Part shown: piece by piece, positions 1-9,900 of the stretch | Layout of the letters: each line of letters starts with the position of its first letter | How positions within the stretch are numbered: the stretch's first letter is position 1 | Source of the DNA: Poriferisodalis sp965226645 | GTDB lineage: Bacteria > Actinomycetota > Acidimicrobiia > Acidimicrobiales > Poriferisodalaceae | Direction of reading: 5' to 3' | DNA length: 64,000 bases | NCBI GenBank assembly: GCA_965226645.1 | Contig: CBDDDL010000003.1 | Coordinates: 868,001 to 932,000 of the forward strand | Made by a program: the position numbers and the translations under genes | Notes under the pieces: model-generated | The model's input: only the letters and a program-made list of their open reading frames with translations | What the model was told of the DNA's origin: nothing | Databases searched by the model: none

Positions 1-465
1 GAGACCCTCGTCATCGCCGACGTCATACGCGGACTCATCGACGACCTGCTCGTCGACGCCGTGCGAGAACAGCTCGGCGAGACCTTCGCAGTCGACATCT
101 CAGTGACGCCCTACATCGAGGTCGGCACCTGGGAGATCCGGATAAGCGCCACCGGTGCCTCGCACGCGCTCGAACACAGTCACGCCGCGATCATCGAGAT
201 CCTCGCTGGGCTGACCGCTGCCGGCCCCACACAAGACGATCTCGCCCAAGCCAAGTCAGTCGCACGCGACAACTACCAGCTCGACAACAACAACGAGATC
301 ACCGGCCCGCTGCTGCGCCGCCGCCACCTCCACGACGTCCTCGTCGGCACGCCCTCACAGATGCTCCAAGCACTCTCCGAGGTCACCGCCGACGACGTCG
401 GGCGACACATGCCACTGCTGTTCGACCTCGACAACCGAATCGAGGTCTTCCGCACTGCAGAATAG
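1..465 (+). CDS. M16-family (insulinase-like) peptidase, C-terminal part
   Basis: The frame is open from the first base of the window, so only the last 154 residues are visible and the gene starts upstream. The stretch LREQLGETF-like (here VREQLGETFAVDIS) followed by a helix-rich tail with LTAAGPTQDDLAQAKS is typical of the C-terminal, non-catalytic half of M16 zinc peptidases and their inactive partner subunits. The zinc-binding HXXEH motif lies in the N-terminal half of such proteins and is not in view, so activity cannot be judged. The gene is convergent with the CWB2 surface-protein gene that ends at 495. Family assignment is fairly safe; the substrate is unknown. Confidence 0.75.
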   Translation, partial: ETLVIADVIRGLIDDLLVDAVREQLGETFAVDISVTPYIEVGTWEIRISATGASHALEHSHAAIIEILAGLTAAGPTQDDLAQAKSVARDNYQLDNNNEITGPLLRRRHLHDVLVGTPSQMLQALSEVTADDVGRHMPLLFDLDNRIEVFRTAE

Positions 466-474
466 GGAACTCCT

Positions 475-492
475 GACACGGCGTCGCGTGTC
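475..492. terminator. Candidate bidirectional terminator hairpin
   Basis: A 6-bp perfect stem (GACACG/CGTGTC) with a 6-base loop sits between two convergent stop codons (465 and 495). There is no strong T-run on either side, so this is only a candidate. Confidence 0.35.
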
Positions 493-494
493 GT

Positions 495-3400
495 TCAGTT
501 CGCGTGCGTGATGGTGACGGTGTAGGCCTCTGTGTCTGTGCCGTTGGGGGCGGTCACGGTGATGGTGACTTGCGTGTCCTCGCCTGGGGTGAGCGTTATT
601 TGGTGGCCTTCGGTCTGATCATCGGCGTCGGTACCGCTGAAGCCGATCGATGAGGATCCACCGCCGAATGCGGCTTCGGCTGTGATGGTGGTGGAGGTTG
701 TTCCGGCTGGGACTTCGACGTCGTATTCGAATTTGCCGTTGTGGAATTGGCCGATGCCGCCGTCGCTGACCGAGAGCTTCCAGAGGCGGGCGTTCTCGGG
801 CATCGAGTAGGCCTCGGGGTAGCCACGGATACTGTCAATCACCCACATCGTCCGCCCATCCGACCAGATGCCCGTCGGCTCCGGCCGCGGCCAATAGGTA
901 TTCGTAGGGTGGGGATTCGTTCTGAAATCCAATCCCGGGATGCGGCGAACGGACTCGGCGTCGTACGCCCGCACCCACCCGTCGCGGATCGCCATGTAGA
1001 GCGTGGTGCCGTCGGACCACATTGCCCGAGTGTTCCCTATCGGGGACGCTTCTGGGCGTTCTGGATCATATTTGATTTTGACGCCCTTGATATCGCGGGT
1101 ACTTGGAAATTCGTATACGTACAGAACGTCCCAAAAGGTGGTCTGGTACATCTTCTCACCATCGATCCACAGGGCTGTGGGGCTGCCCGACTCGTCGGGA
1201 AACTCCATGTCCATTGCGGGCACACGTTCTTGGGTCTCCAGCGAATACGCATAGAGCAGATTGTTGTCATTCGGCTCCCAATTGTCGTCCTCTCGGTGCA
1301 GGACCCAGACGGTCTCTCCATCCGACCAGAACCCTTTTGCGGCCCTTGCATACCTGCCGCTATAGCTTGGGAGCGCCAACTCCAGTGCGCTCGTCTGCCG
1401 TTTCGTTTCCATATCGAATACGTGCAATGTGTTTTGCGTATAGCTCATGGTCATCATCGACTCGCCGTCTGACCACAGACCGTATGGGAAAGCGACATCG
1501 CAGCTCGTGCAGATGTCCTTCGACGCATCGGGTGTCATCGGTGCCTCGGGGGCAACTCGATACACGCGCGTGTTGGCATTGTCCTGGGAAGTCACGGTTA
1601 CCAAGATGACGTCTGTCCCGTCGATGGACATTTGATGACCGGCAATATCTTCGTTCTCGTCGGAGCGATTTGCCGTCCAGGTCGCCCCATCGGCGGGCGT
1701 GATCGACATCGTCGCAGTTGTGCCGTTGAGGCGCTCGTAGAACCCGAGCGGGTAGGTGTAGCCAGTCTTGTCCGCGCTGAAGTCGCCGATGTCGATGCCT
1801 TCGAAGCTCAGACTGACGGGACTGGCATCATCAGACAAGGGCGCCGCGGTGCCCGCCAACTGCTTCAGCGCTACGCGATAGACGATCAACTCGTCCACGA
1901 CCATGGGAATGCTCACAGCGACCGTTATCTCGGTGGTGCCGACGGCTGCGATGTCGACTTGGTGGCCATCCGTCGACGTATCCGCGTCGGGCGGCATGAC
2001 CGTAATCTTCGTATCTTCCAACGGGGCAGGCGGAGTCACTGTCACTGTGTGTACATCAGCGGCGACGTTCCGACTGTACTCAGTAGTGCCGGGCGCGAAA
2101 CCTGCCAGGTTGACATCTGTAATGGACAGCCCGGTCAGGCTGTACGCCTCCGGCCGCGCGATCGTCGGACCTGAATAGCTCAGCGTATACCCGCGACCAT
2201 GATCACTGTAATGATGCCATTGCGCTGCAACCTCGATCACATAGGTGCCAGCCCCCAAGGTGCGGGTCAGCGAAAGCTGATAGAACTCAATCTCGCCAGG
2301 TTCGTCGTATCGCGCTATGACTTCGCCGCTCGCCGAACGGATCAGCAGATGACTGGCCGTCGTCGCCTTCTTCACCTCGAGGGTCACCGCGCCCTCCTGA
2401 CGAACCACCAAACGGTAGTAGTGAGCGTTACGCCCCGGAATATGGAGCGAGGCGCACCCGCTGTAGTAGCTGGAATACGGCATCTCATTGCCCGCAACCA
2501 GCTCACGCAGAGCACAACCGGCTGGAAGCCGGATGGTAACCCGTCCGAGCGGTTCGTCGTTGTCGGCGAGCACCACTTGGGCGGAGCGCGGCTTGGCAAC
2601 CTTAACCCCTGCGGGCGGCATCCCGAAACCGATCGTGATGCTCTCGCTGTCGTCGTCATCGACATTGTCATCGACTGCGGTCACCGTGAAATCAGCGGAA
2701 GTCTGCCCCGGATCGAACGTCAACTCGGTCGCCGACACCTCGTAGTCGGCTGGCATCGCGCCGCCTCCGCCGGTCACCGATATTGGCACCGTCACCTCGC
2801 GCTCGGGATCCGCGGACAGCTTCACGGTCACGGTCGCCACCGTGCCGCCCTCCGTGGCGGTGTATGAGTCTTTGTCGAAGCTGACTGTCACCTGCGGGTC
2901 GTCATTGTCTTGCAGGGTCACCTCGGTGCTGGTGGGACTCGTGGCGGTCATCCCCACCGGCAGGGTCCCGAACCCGATCGTGACCGACTCGTCGTCGTCG
3001 TCGATGCTGTCATCGACCGGGGTCACCGTGAACGTCGCAATTCTCTGGTCGGCTGCGAAGGTCACCTCGACCGGTGACAGCGTGTAGTCGTCCGGTGTCG
3101 CGGTGCCCCCGATCTTCCTCAAGGGCACGTCTACCGAACGCCTGGGCTCCGTCGACAGCATCAAGGTCACCGTCACTGCCCCGCCGCCCTCAGCCGCTGT
3201 GTACGACCCAGCGGCAAAGCTCACCTCCACCGGCGTCACATCACCGTCGATCAAGCTCACCGTCGTGCGGGCCGGGCTGGCCGCGGCCACCCCTGTCGGC
3301 AGCGTCCCGAATTCGATCGTGACCGACTCGTCGTCATCGTCGACGCTGTCATCGACCGCGGTCACCATGAACGTCGCAGTGTCCTGATCCGCAGCGAACG

Positions 3401-5054
3401 ACAGCTCCGTCGCCGACACCATGTAATCGTCCGATGTGGCGGAGTTCTCGATCACATTCAGATCCACGGTCACCGCGCGCTCAGGAACCGCCGACAGCAC
3501 CACCGACACCGACACCGAACCGCCTTCAGCGGCCTCATAAGTGCTTTGACCGAAGCTCGCCGTCACCCGCGGAAAATCATTATCAGCCAACGCCACCGTC
3601 GCACTGCCAGGACTCGCCGCGGTCACCCCCTCAGACAGCCGCCCGAACCCGATCGTCACCGACTCGTCGTCATCGTCGACGCTGTCATCGACCGCGGTCA
3701 CCGTGAACGTCGCAGTGTCCTGATCCGCAGCGAACGACAGCTCCGTCGCCGACACCATGTAATCGCCCGGCAACGCGCCGCCTCCGCCATCCACCGACAA
3801 CTGCACAGTCACCGCGCGCTCGGGATCCGCTGACAGCCTCACCTCCACGGTCGCTGCCGTACCGCCTTCGGTGGCTGTGCTGGAAGCTCGACCGAACCGC
3901 ACTGTCACTGGCTTCGGTGACGTGGGTGTGGTGATGACAGTCTCTGTGTCGCCGGTGCCATTTCCGCCTCTTGTGCTGGTGCCCTCTGCACCGCCGCCTG
4001 TGTTGGCGCAGTCGTGGGGCGGGTCCTTGAGCGCGAGGCGTGCAGCCTGGTGCGCGTCGGTGGCACGTTGTGCGCTGCGGCCAGCGGGCAGGGCGTCTCG
4101 CAGTGTCTCGGCGAGAGTGTCGGTGTCGCCGACCAGGGTGATGCCCTGTGGTGCGATGTCGGCGATGGCCCGGCGGGTGGCGTCTCCGAGTTCAGTGGGG
4201 GACTGGGCGTAGAGCACGACACTGTTGCCCCACGCCGCTGCCAGCGCCGCGGCTGCGCCCACATCAGACTGAGACCAGCCGTTCGCGACCACCGCAGCCG
4301 CCACACAGTCACCAGCGGCGGTGCGCGCCACGCGTGCAGCGGTCTCCACACGCGTCGCGCCCCACAGGCGCCGAGTAGAAGTCTGAGGACCGGCCGCGTC
4401 GGCCGCTTCGGTGCGGACTTGGTCAGACAATGCTGCTTCGCCGCCGACCAACTCGATCCGCTGCGGGCGGTAATCGCCCAGCAGCAGTTCGGTTTCGTCG
4501 CCGAGGCTGTCAGGGTTCCCATAGAGCACCGCGTCCGCGCCGTCCGCTGCCACCAGCGAGGCCGCTGCGCCCACATCGGCCAGCGACCAGCCGCTCGCCA
4601 GCGCCACTCTCACACCAGAACTGCCATCAGTGCCCAGCACCCGACGCGCTGCCATAGCAGCGGTCCCGACCCGCGTAGCGCCCCACAGTCGCTCAACCAC
4701 GACTCCAGGCGACAGCATGCCCAGCTGCGCCAACACGTCATCGGATACCGCCGCTGATCCGCCCACCACCAATACACCAGACGGCAGCACCGAAGACACC
4801 AGCCCGGCTGCGTCCTCGCCCAGCACATCAACAGCAGCTGCTACCACCAGCGCATCGACCACGCCGGCGGCCACCAAGCCCACCGCGGCGCCGACATCAG
4901 AGGGCGACCCGCCGTTGGCCAACGCCAGTCTCACACCGCCCTCACTCGGTGCCGGCTGAGATCCCGCGCTCCCCACGGGCACCAACACAGACAACGCCAC
5001 CGCTACCGCACACAGCACCCCACCAACGCCACCCATAAATCTGTGGCGCCTCAT
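495..5054 (-). CDS. Secreted CWB2/Calx-beta/WSDG-repeat surface protein, copy 1
   Basis: A 1519-residue surface protein. A signal peptide (about residues 1-31) precedes three cell-wall-binding repeat 2 domains (about 40-335), each with an LALANGGSPSDVGAA-like start and an RLWGATRVGTAA-like end. Four Calx-beta repeats (about 386-870) follow, recognised by TATEGG and DDDDESVTIGFG. Then come a prepeptidase-C-like sandwich (about 880-1000), two cadherin-like sandwiches, five WSDG-type repeats (about 1190-1430) and a final cadherin-like domain. CWB2 repeats in Firmicutes bind anionic wall polymers non-covalently, so a wall-anchored adhesin-like role is inferred. A TATAGT hexamer lies about 9 bases upstream of the ATG, so a leaderless transcript is possible. 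It is a tandem paralogue of the next gene. Confidence 0.85.
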   Translation of the reverse strand: MRRHRFMGGVGGVLCAVAVALSVLVPVGSAGSQPAPSEGGVRLALANGGSPSDVGAAVGLVAAGVVDALVVAAAVDVLGEDAAGLVSSVLPSGVLVVGGSAAVSDDVLAQLGMLSPGVVVERLWGATRVGTAAMAARRVLGTDGSSGVRVALASGWSLADVGAAASLVAADGADAVLYGNPDSLGDETELLLGDYRPQRIELVGGEAALSDQVRTEAADAAGPQTSTRRLWGATRVETAARVARTAAGDCVAAAVVANGWSQSDVGAAAALAAAWGNSVVLYAQSPTELGDATRRAIADIAPQGITLVGDTDTLAETLRDALPAGRSAQRATDAHQAARLALKDPPHDCANTGGGAEGTSTRGGNGTGDTETVITTPTSPKPVTVRFGRASSTATEGGTAATVEVRLSADPERAVTVQLSVDGGGGALPGDYMVSATELSFAADQDTATFTVTAVDDSVDDDDESVTIGFGRLSEGVTAASPGSATVALADNDFPRVTASFGQSTYEAAEGGSVSVSVVLSAVPERAVTVDLNVIENSATSDDYMVSATELSFAADQDTATFMVTAVDDSVDDDDESVTIEFGTLPTGVAAASPARTTVSLIDGDVTPVEVSFAAGSYTAAEGGGAVTVTLMLSTEPRRSVDVPLRKIGGTATPDDYTLSPVEVTFAADQRIATFTVTPVDDSIDDDDESVTIGFGTLPVGMTATSPTSTEVTLQDNDDPQVTVSFDKDSYTATEGGTVATVTVKLSADPEREVTVPISVTGGGGAMPADYEVSATELTFDPGQTSADFTVTAVDDNVDDDDSESITIGFGMPPAGVKVAKPRSAQVVLADNDEPLGRVTIRLPAGCALRELVAGNEMPYSSYYSGCASLHIPGRNAHYYRLVVRQEGAVTLEVKKATTASHLLIRSASGEVIARYDEPGEIEFYQLSLTRTLGAGTYVIEVAAQWHHYSDHGRGYTLSYSGPTIARPEAYSLTGLSITDVNLAGFAPGTTEYSRNVAADVHTVTVTPPAPLEDTKITVMPPDADTSTDGHQVDIAAVGTTEITVAVSIPMVVDELIVYRVALKQLAGTAAPLSDDASPVSLSFEGIDIGDFSADKTGYTYPLGFYERLNGTTATMSITPADGATWTANRSDENEDIAGHQMSIDGTDVILVTVTSQDNANTRVYRVAPEAPMTPDASKDICTSCDVAFPYGLWSDGESMMTMSYTQNTLHVFDMETKRQTSALELALPSYSGRYARAAKGFWSDGETVWVLHREDDNWEPNDNNLLYAYSLETQERVPAMDMEFPDESGSPTALWIDGEKMYQTTFWDVLYVYEFPSTRDIKGVKIKYDPERPEASPIGNTRAMWSDGTTLYMAIRDGWVRAYDAESVRRIPGLDFRTNPHPTNTYWPRPEPTGIWSDGRTMWVIDSIRGYPEAYSMPENARLWKLSVSDGGIGQFHNGKFEYDVEVPAGTTSTTITAEAAFGGGSSSIGFSGTDADDQTEGHQITLTPGEDTQVTITVTAPNGTDTEAYTVTITHAN

Positions 5055-5202
5055 AGCTATGCACTATAGGACCAATGATGACGGATCTATGACACATTCG
5101 TCGTATTAGTTCACGCCATGATGACAATGGGCCAATTCAGGTCGGGGTGCTGGGACTGCGGCGCTCGTCCGACTTTGTCAGGCCCCTGGAGCCGAGGGCA
5201 TT

Positions 5203-8200
5203 TCAGCTCGTCGCGTGCGTGATGGTGACGGTGTAGGCCTCTGTGTCTGTGCCGTTGGGGGCGGTCACGGTGATGGTGACTTGCGTGTCCTCGCCTGGGG
5301 TGAGCGTTGCTTGGTGGCCTTCGGTCTGATCATCGGCGTCGGTACCGCTGAAGCCGATCGATGAGGAACCACCGCCGAATGCGGCTTCGGCTGTGATGGT
5401 GGTGGAGGTTGTTCCGGCTGGGACTTCGACGTCGTATTCGAATTTGCCGTTGTGGAATTGGCCGATGCCGCCGTCGCTGACCGAGAGCTTCCAGAGGCGG
5501 GCGTTCTCGGGCATCGAGTAGGCCTCGGGGTAGCCACGGGCACTGTCAATCACCCACATCGTCCGCCCATCCGACCAGATGCCCGTCGGTGCCGGCCGCG
5601 GCCAATAGGGCTGCCTAGGGTGGGGACTTGTTCTGAAGTCCAGCCCTGGTATGCGGCGACCGGACTCGGCGTCGTACGCCCTTACCCACGCGTTGTCGAT
5701 CGCCAAATACAGTGTGGTGCCGTCGGACCAGATTGCCAGAGTGTTCCCGCTCGGTGGCCCATCAGGGTGCCCTGAATCGTATCGGATTGTGTCGATGTCA
5801 CTGGCATCTGCTGAAAACTCATATATGTGCAGAACGTCCCAAAAAGTGGCCATGTACATGCTCTCGCCATCGATCCACAGGGCGGTGGGGCTGCCCCACT
5901 CGTCGGGAAACTGAATGTCTTTTCCAGGTATCCGCGCTTTGGTCTCTAGTGAATACGCATAGAGCAAGTTGTTGTCGTTCGGCTCCCAGTCGCCGTCCTC
6001 TTTGTGCAGGATCCAGACGGTCTCGCCATCCGTCCAAAACCCCCTTGACTCCTCCGCATTCCAACCGTTATAGCGTGGAGGCGTCAATCTCAAAGTTCTT
6101 TGCTGCTGCTTCGTCTCGATGTCGAACACATGCAATGTGTTCCATTGTCGGCCCATGGTTATCATCGACTCGCCGTCTGACCACAGACCGTACGGAAAGC
6201 TGACATTGCAGCTCGTGCAGATGTCTTTTGAAGCATCGCGAGTCACTGGTGCCTCGGGGGCAACTCGATACACGCGCGTGTTGGCATTGTCCTGCGATGT
6301 CACTGTCACCAAGATGACGTCTGTCCCGTCGATGGACATTTGATGACCGGCAACATCTTCGTTCTCGTCGGAGCGATTCGCCGTCCAGGTCGCCCCATCG
6401 GCGGGCGTGATCGACATCGTCGCAGTTGTGCCGTTGAGGCGCTCGTAGAACCCGAGCGGGTAGGTGTAGCCAGTCTTGTCCGCGCTGAAGTCGCCGATGT
6501 CGATGCCTTCAAAGCTCAGACTGACCAGACCGGGATCATCAGACAGCGGTGCCGTGGTGTTCGCCAGCTGCGTTAGCACGACGCGATACACGGTCTCCGC
6601 GTCCACAATCATGGGACTGTTCACCGCCACAGTGATCTCGGTGACACCGTCAGCCTCGATATCAACTTGGCGGCCATCCAACGATGAATCCGCATCGGGA
6701 GGCATCACCGTCACCTCCGCATCGTCCAACGTGGCGGTCGGAGTCACTGTCACCGTGCGCACATTCGCGGCAATGTTCCGACTGTACTCAGTGGTGCCCG
6801 GCGCGAAATGTGCCAAGTTGACGTCTGTGATGGACAGCCCGGCCAGCTTGTACGCTCCAGGCCGCGCGATCGTCGGACCTGAATAGCTCAGCGTATGCCC
6901 GCGACCATGGTCCCTGTAATGATCCCATTGCGCTGCAACCTCGATCACATAGGTGCCAGCCCCCAAGGTGCGGGTCAGCGAAAGCCGATAGAACTCAATC
7001 TCGCCAGGTTCGTCGTATCGCGCTATGACTTCGCCGCTCGCCGAACGGACCAGCAGATGACTGGCCGTCGTCGATCTCACCGCGAGGGTCACAGCGCCCT
7101 CCTGACGAACCACCAAACGGTAGTAATGAGCGTTACGCTTCGGAATATGGAGCGAAGCGCACCCGCTGACGTAGCTGGAATACGGCATCTCATCGCCCGC
7201 TATCAGATCGCGCAGCACACAACCGGCTGGAAGGGACATGGTCACCTGTCCAAGCGGGTCGTCGTTGTCGGCGAGCATCACTAGGGCGGTGCGCGAAATG
7301 GCAGCCGTCACCCCCGCCGGCAGCACGAATGCGATTGCCACCGACTCGCCGTCGTCATCGAAGTTGTCATCGACTGCGGTCACCGTGAATGTCGCCGATG
7401 TCTGCCCCGGATCGAACGTCAACTCGGTCGCCGACACCTCGTAGTCGGCTGGCATCGCGCCGCCTCCGCCGGTCACCGATATTGGCACCGTCACCTCGCG
7501 CTCGGGATCCGCGGACAGCTTCACGGTCACGGTCGCCACCGTGCCGCCCTCCGTGGCGGTGTATGAGTCTTTGTCGAAGCTGACTGTCACCTGCGGGTCG
7601 TCATTGTCTTGCAGGGTCACCTCGGTGCTGGTGGGACTCGTGGCGGTCATCCCCACCGGCAGGGTCCCGAACCCGATCGTGACCGACTCGTCGTCGTCGT
7701 CGATGCTGTCATCGACCGGGGTCACCGTGAACGTCGCAATTCTCTGGTCGGCTGCGAAGGTCACCTCGACCGGTGACAGCGTGTAGTCGTCCGGTGTCGC
7801 GGTGCCCCCGATCTTCCTCAAGGGCACGTCTACCGAACGCCTGGGCTCCGTCGACAGCATCAAGGTCACCGTCACTGCCCCGCCGCCCTCAGCCGCTGTG
7901 TACGACCCAGCGGCAAAGCTCACCTCCACCGGCGTCACATCACCGTCGATCAAGCTCACCGTCGTGCGGGCCGGGCTGGCCGCGGCCACCCCTGTCGGCA
8001 GCGTCCCGAATTCGATCGTGACCGACTCGTCGTCATCGTCGACGCTGTCATCGACCGCGGTCACCATGAACGTCGCAGTGTCCTGATCCGCAGCGAACGA
8101 CAGCTCCGTCTCCGACACCATGTAATCGTCCGATGTGGCGGAGTTCTCGATCACATTCAGATCCACGGTCACCGCGCGCTCAGGAACCGCCGACAGCACC

Positions 8201-9777
8201 ACCGACACCGACACCGAACCGCCTTCAGCGGCCTCATAAGTGCTTTGACCGAAGCTCGCCGTCACCCGCGGAAAATCATTATCAGCCAACGCCACCGTCG
8301 CACTGCCAGGACTCGCCGCGGTCACCCCCTCAGACAGCCGCCCGAACCCGATCGTCACCGACTCGTCGTCATCGTCGACGCTGTCATCGACCGCGGTCAC
8401 CGTGAACGTCGCAGTGTCCTGATCCGCAGCGAACGACAGCTCCGTCGCCGACACCATGTAATCGCCCGGCAACGCGCCGCCTCCGCCATCCACCGACAAC
8501 TGCACAGTCACCGCGCGCTCGGGATCCGCTGACAGCCTCACCTCCACGGTCGCTGCCGTACCGCCTTCGGTGGCTGTGCTGGAAGCTCGACCGAACCGCA
8601 CTGTCACTGGCTTCGGTGACGTGGGTGTGGTGATGACAGTGCCTGTGTCGCCGGTGCCGCCTCCGCCTCTTGTGCCGGCGTCGCCTGCACCGCCGCCGCC
8701 GCCGCCGCCGCCGCCTCCGCCGCCTCCGCCTGTGTTGGTGCAGTTGTGGGGTGGGTCTTTGAGTGCGAGGCGTGCAGCTTGGTGCGCGTCGACGGCGCGT
8801 GGTGCGCTGCGGCCGGCGGGCAGGGTGTCGCGAAGCGTCTCGGCGAGAGTTTCGGTGTCGCCGACCAGGGTGATGCCCTGGGGTGCGATGTCGGCGACGG
8901 CTTGGCGGGTGGCGTCGCCGAGCTCGGTTGGGGACTGGGCGTAGAGCACGACGCTGTTGCCCCACGCGGCTGCCAGCGCCGCGGCGGCGCCGACGTCGGC
9001 GTCTGAGCGGCCGTTCGCGATCACCGCTGCTGCCACGCAGTCGCCAGCGGCGGTGCGCGCCACGCGTGCTGCGGTCTCGACCCGAGTGGCGCCCCACAGT
9101 CGCCGAGCAGAAGCCTGCGGGCCGGCCGCGGCGACCGCTTCGGCGCGCACCTGCTCGGACAACGCCGCTGGGCCGCCGACCACCTCGATCCGTTGCGGCC
9201 GGTAGTCCTCGAGCAACTGCGCGGTCTCGTCGCCGAGGCTGTCGCGGCCTCCATAGAGCACCGCGTCCGCGCCGCCCGCTGCGGTCAGCGACGCCGCCGC
9301 GCCCACATCTGCCAGCGACCAGCCGCTCGCCAACGCCACCCTCACATCGTCCCCGCCGGCGCCCAGCACCCGACGCGCCGCCACCGCAGCCGTGCCCACC
9401 CGCGTCGCACCCCACAAACGCTCCGCCACAACACCAGGCGACAACACGCGCAGATGAGCAACCACCTCATCGGACACCGCCGCCTGACCGCCCACCACCA
9501 GCACCCCCGAAGGCAGCACCGAAGACACCACACCAGCCGCGCCCTCGCCCAGCGCACCAACCGAATCAGCCACCACCAACGCGTCAACCACACCCCCAGC
9601 CACCAAGCCCACCGCCACGCCCACGTCAGCCAACGACCCGCGATTGGCCAACGCCAGCCTCACACCGCCCTCGACCGGCGCCGACTGAGAACCCGCACCC
9701 CCCACAGGCACCAACACCGACAACACCGCCACCACACACATCGCCGCACTGCGCCAGGCTCGAAGCCGACCTCTCAT
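5203..9777 (-). CDS. Secreted CWB2/Calx-beta/WSDG-repeat surface protein, copy 2
   Basis: A 1524-residue paralogue of the preceding gene with the same domain order: signal peptide, three CWB2 repeats, glycine linker, four Calx-beta repeats, prepeptidase-C-like and cadherin-like domains, five WSDG-type repeats and a terminal cadherin-like domain. The frame opens at 9861, but I place the start at the ATG at 9777, because the residues from there (MRGRLRAWRSAAMCVV) form a normal signal peptide and the extra 28 residues do not. The CWB2 part differs clearly from copy 1, while the Calx-beta block is almost identical. The linker has a run of 14 glycines encoded by a CCG repeat. It is presumably wall-anchored; its ligand is unknown. 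Confidence 0.85.
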   Translation of the reverse strand: MRGRLRAWRSAAMCVVAVLSVLVPVGGAGSQSAPVEGGVRLALANRGSLADVGVAVGLVAGGVVDALVVADSVGALGEGAAGVVSSVLPSGVLVVGGQAAVSDEVVAHLRVLSPGVVAERLWGATRVGTAAVAARRVLGAGGDDVRVALASGWSLADVGAAASLTAAGGADAVLYGGRDSLGDETAQLLEDYRPQRIEVVGGPAALSEQVRAEAVAAAGPQASARRLWGATRVETAARVARTAAGDCVAAAVIANGRSDADVGAAAALAAAWGNSVVLYAQSPTELGDATRQAVADIAPQGITLVGDTETLAETLRDTLPAGRSAPRAVDAHQAARLALKDPPHNCTNTGGGGGGGGGGGGGGAGDAGTRGGGGTGDTGTVITTPTSPKPVTVRFGRASSTATEGGTAATVEVRLSADPERAVTVQLSVDGGGGALPGDYMVSATELSFAADQDTATFTVTAVDDSVDDDDESVTIGFGRLSEGVTAASPGSATVALADNDFPRVTASFGQSTYEAAEGGSVSVSVVLSAVPERAVTVDLNVIENSATSDDYMVSETELSFAADQDTATFMVTAVDDSVDDDDESVTIEFGTLPTGVAAASPARTTVSLIDGDVTPVEVSFAAGSYTAAEGGGAVTVTLMLSTEPRRSVDVPLRKIGGTATPDDYTLSPVEVTFAADQRIATFTVTPVDDSIDDDDESVTIGFGTLPVGMTATSPTSTEVTLQDNDDPQVTVSFDKDSYTATEGGTVATVTVKLSADPEREVTVPISVTGGGGAMPADYEVSATELTFDPGQTSATFTVTAVDDNFDDDGESVAIAFVLPAGVTAAISRTALVMLADNDDPLGQVTMSLPAGCVLRDLIAGDEMPYSSYVSGCASLHIPKRNAHYYRLVVRQEGAVTLAVRSTTASHLLVRSASGEVIARYDEPGEIEFYRLSLTRTLGAGTYVIEVAAQWDHYRDHGRGHTLSYSGPTIARPGAYKLAGLSITDVNLAHFAPGTTEYSRNIAANVRTVTVTPTATLDDAEVTVMPPDADSSLDGRQVDIEADGVTEITVAVNSPMIVDAETVYRVVLTQLANTTAPLSDDPGLVSLSFEGIDIGDFSADKTGYTYPLGFYERLNGTTATMSITPADGATWTANRSDENEDVAGHQMSIDGTDVILVTVTSQDNANTRVYRVAPEAPVTRDASKDICTSCNVSFPYGLWSDGESMITMGRQWNTLHVFDIETKQQQRTLRLTPPRYNGWNAEESRGFWTDGETVWILHKEDGDWEPNDNNLLYAYSLETKARIPGKDIQFPDEWGSPTALWIDGESMYMATFWDVLHIYEFSADASDIDTIRYDSGHPDGPPSGNTLAIWSDGTTLYLAIDNAWVRAYDAESGRRIPGLDFRTSPHPRQPYWPRPAPTGIWSDGRTMWVIDSARGYPEAYSMPENARLWKLSVSDGGIGQFHNGKFEYDVEVPAGTTSTTITAEAAFGGGSSSIGFSGTDADDQTEGHQATLTPGEDTQVTITVTAPNGTDTEAYTVTITHATS
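8690..8730. repeat. CCG microsatellite encoding polyglycine linker
   Basis: Near-perfect (CCG)n tract of about 13 units, interrupted by two CCT units. It encodes 14 glycines between the CWB2 and Calx-beta regions of copy 2; copy 1 has three glycines at the same place. Unit gain or loss would stay in frame. Confidence 0.85.
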
Positions 9778-9900
9778 GACGATCCATCTTAGGACACCGT
9801 TGAATAGCGAAGTGATGATGTCGCAGCTAAAGAGACTGACAAAGTCATGACGTACCGCCATGAGGTGTGTCAGAGTTAGTATCCGCTTTTTGGCGTTGTT

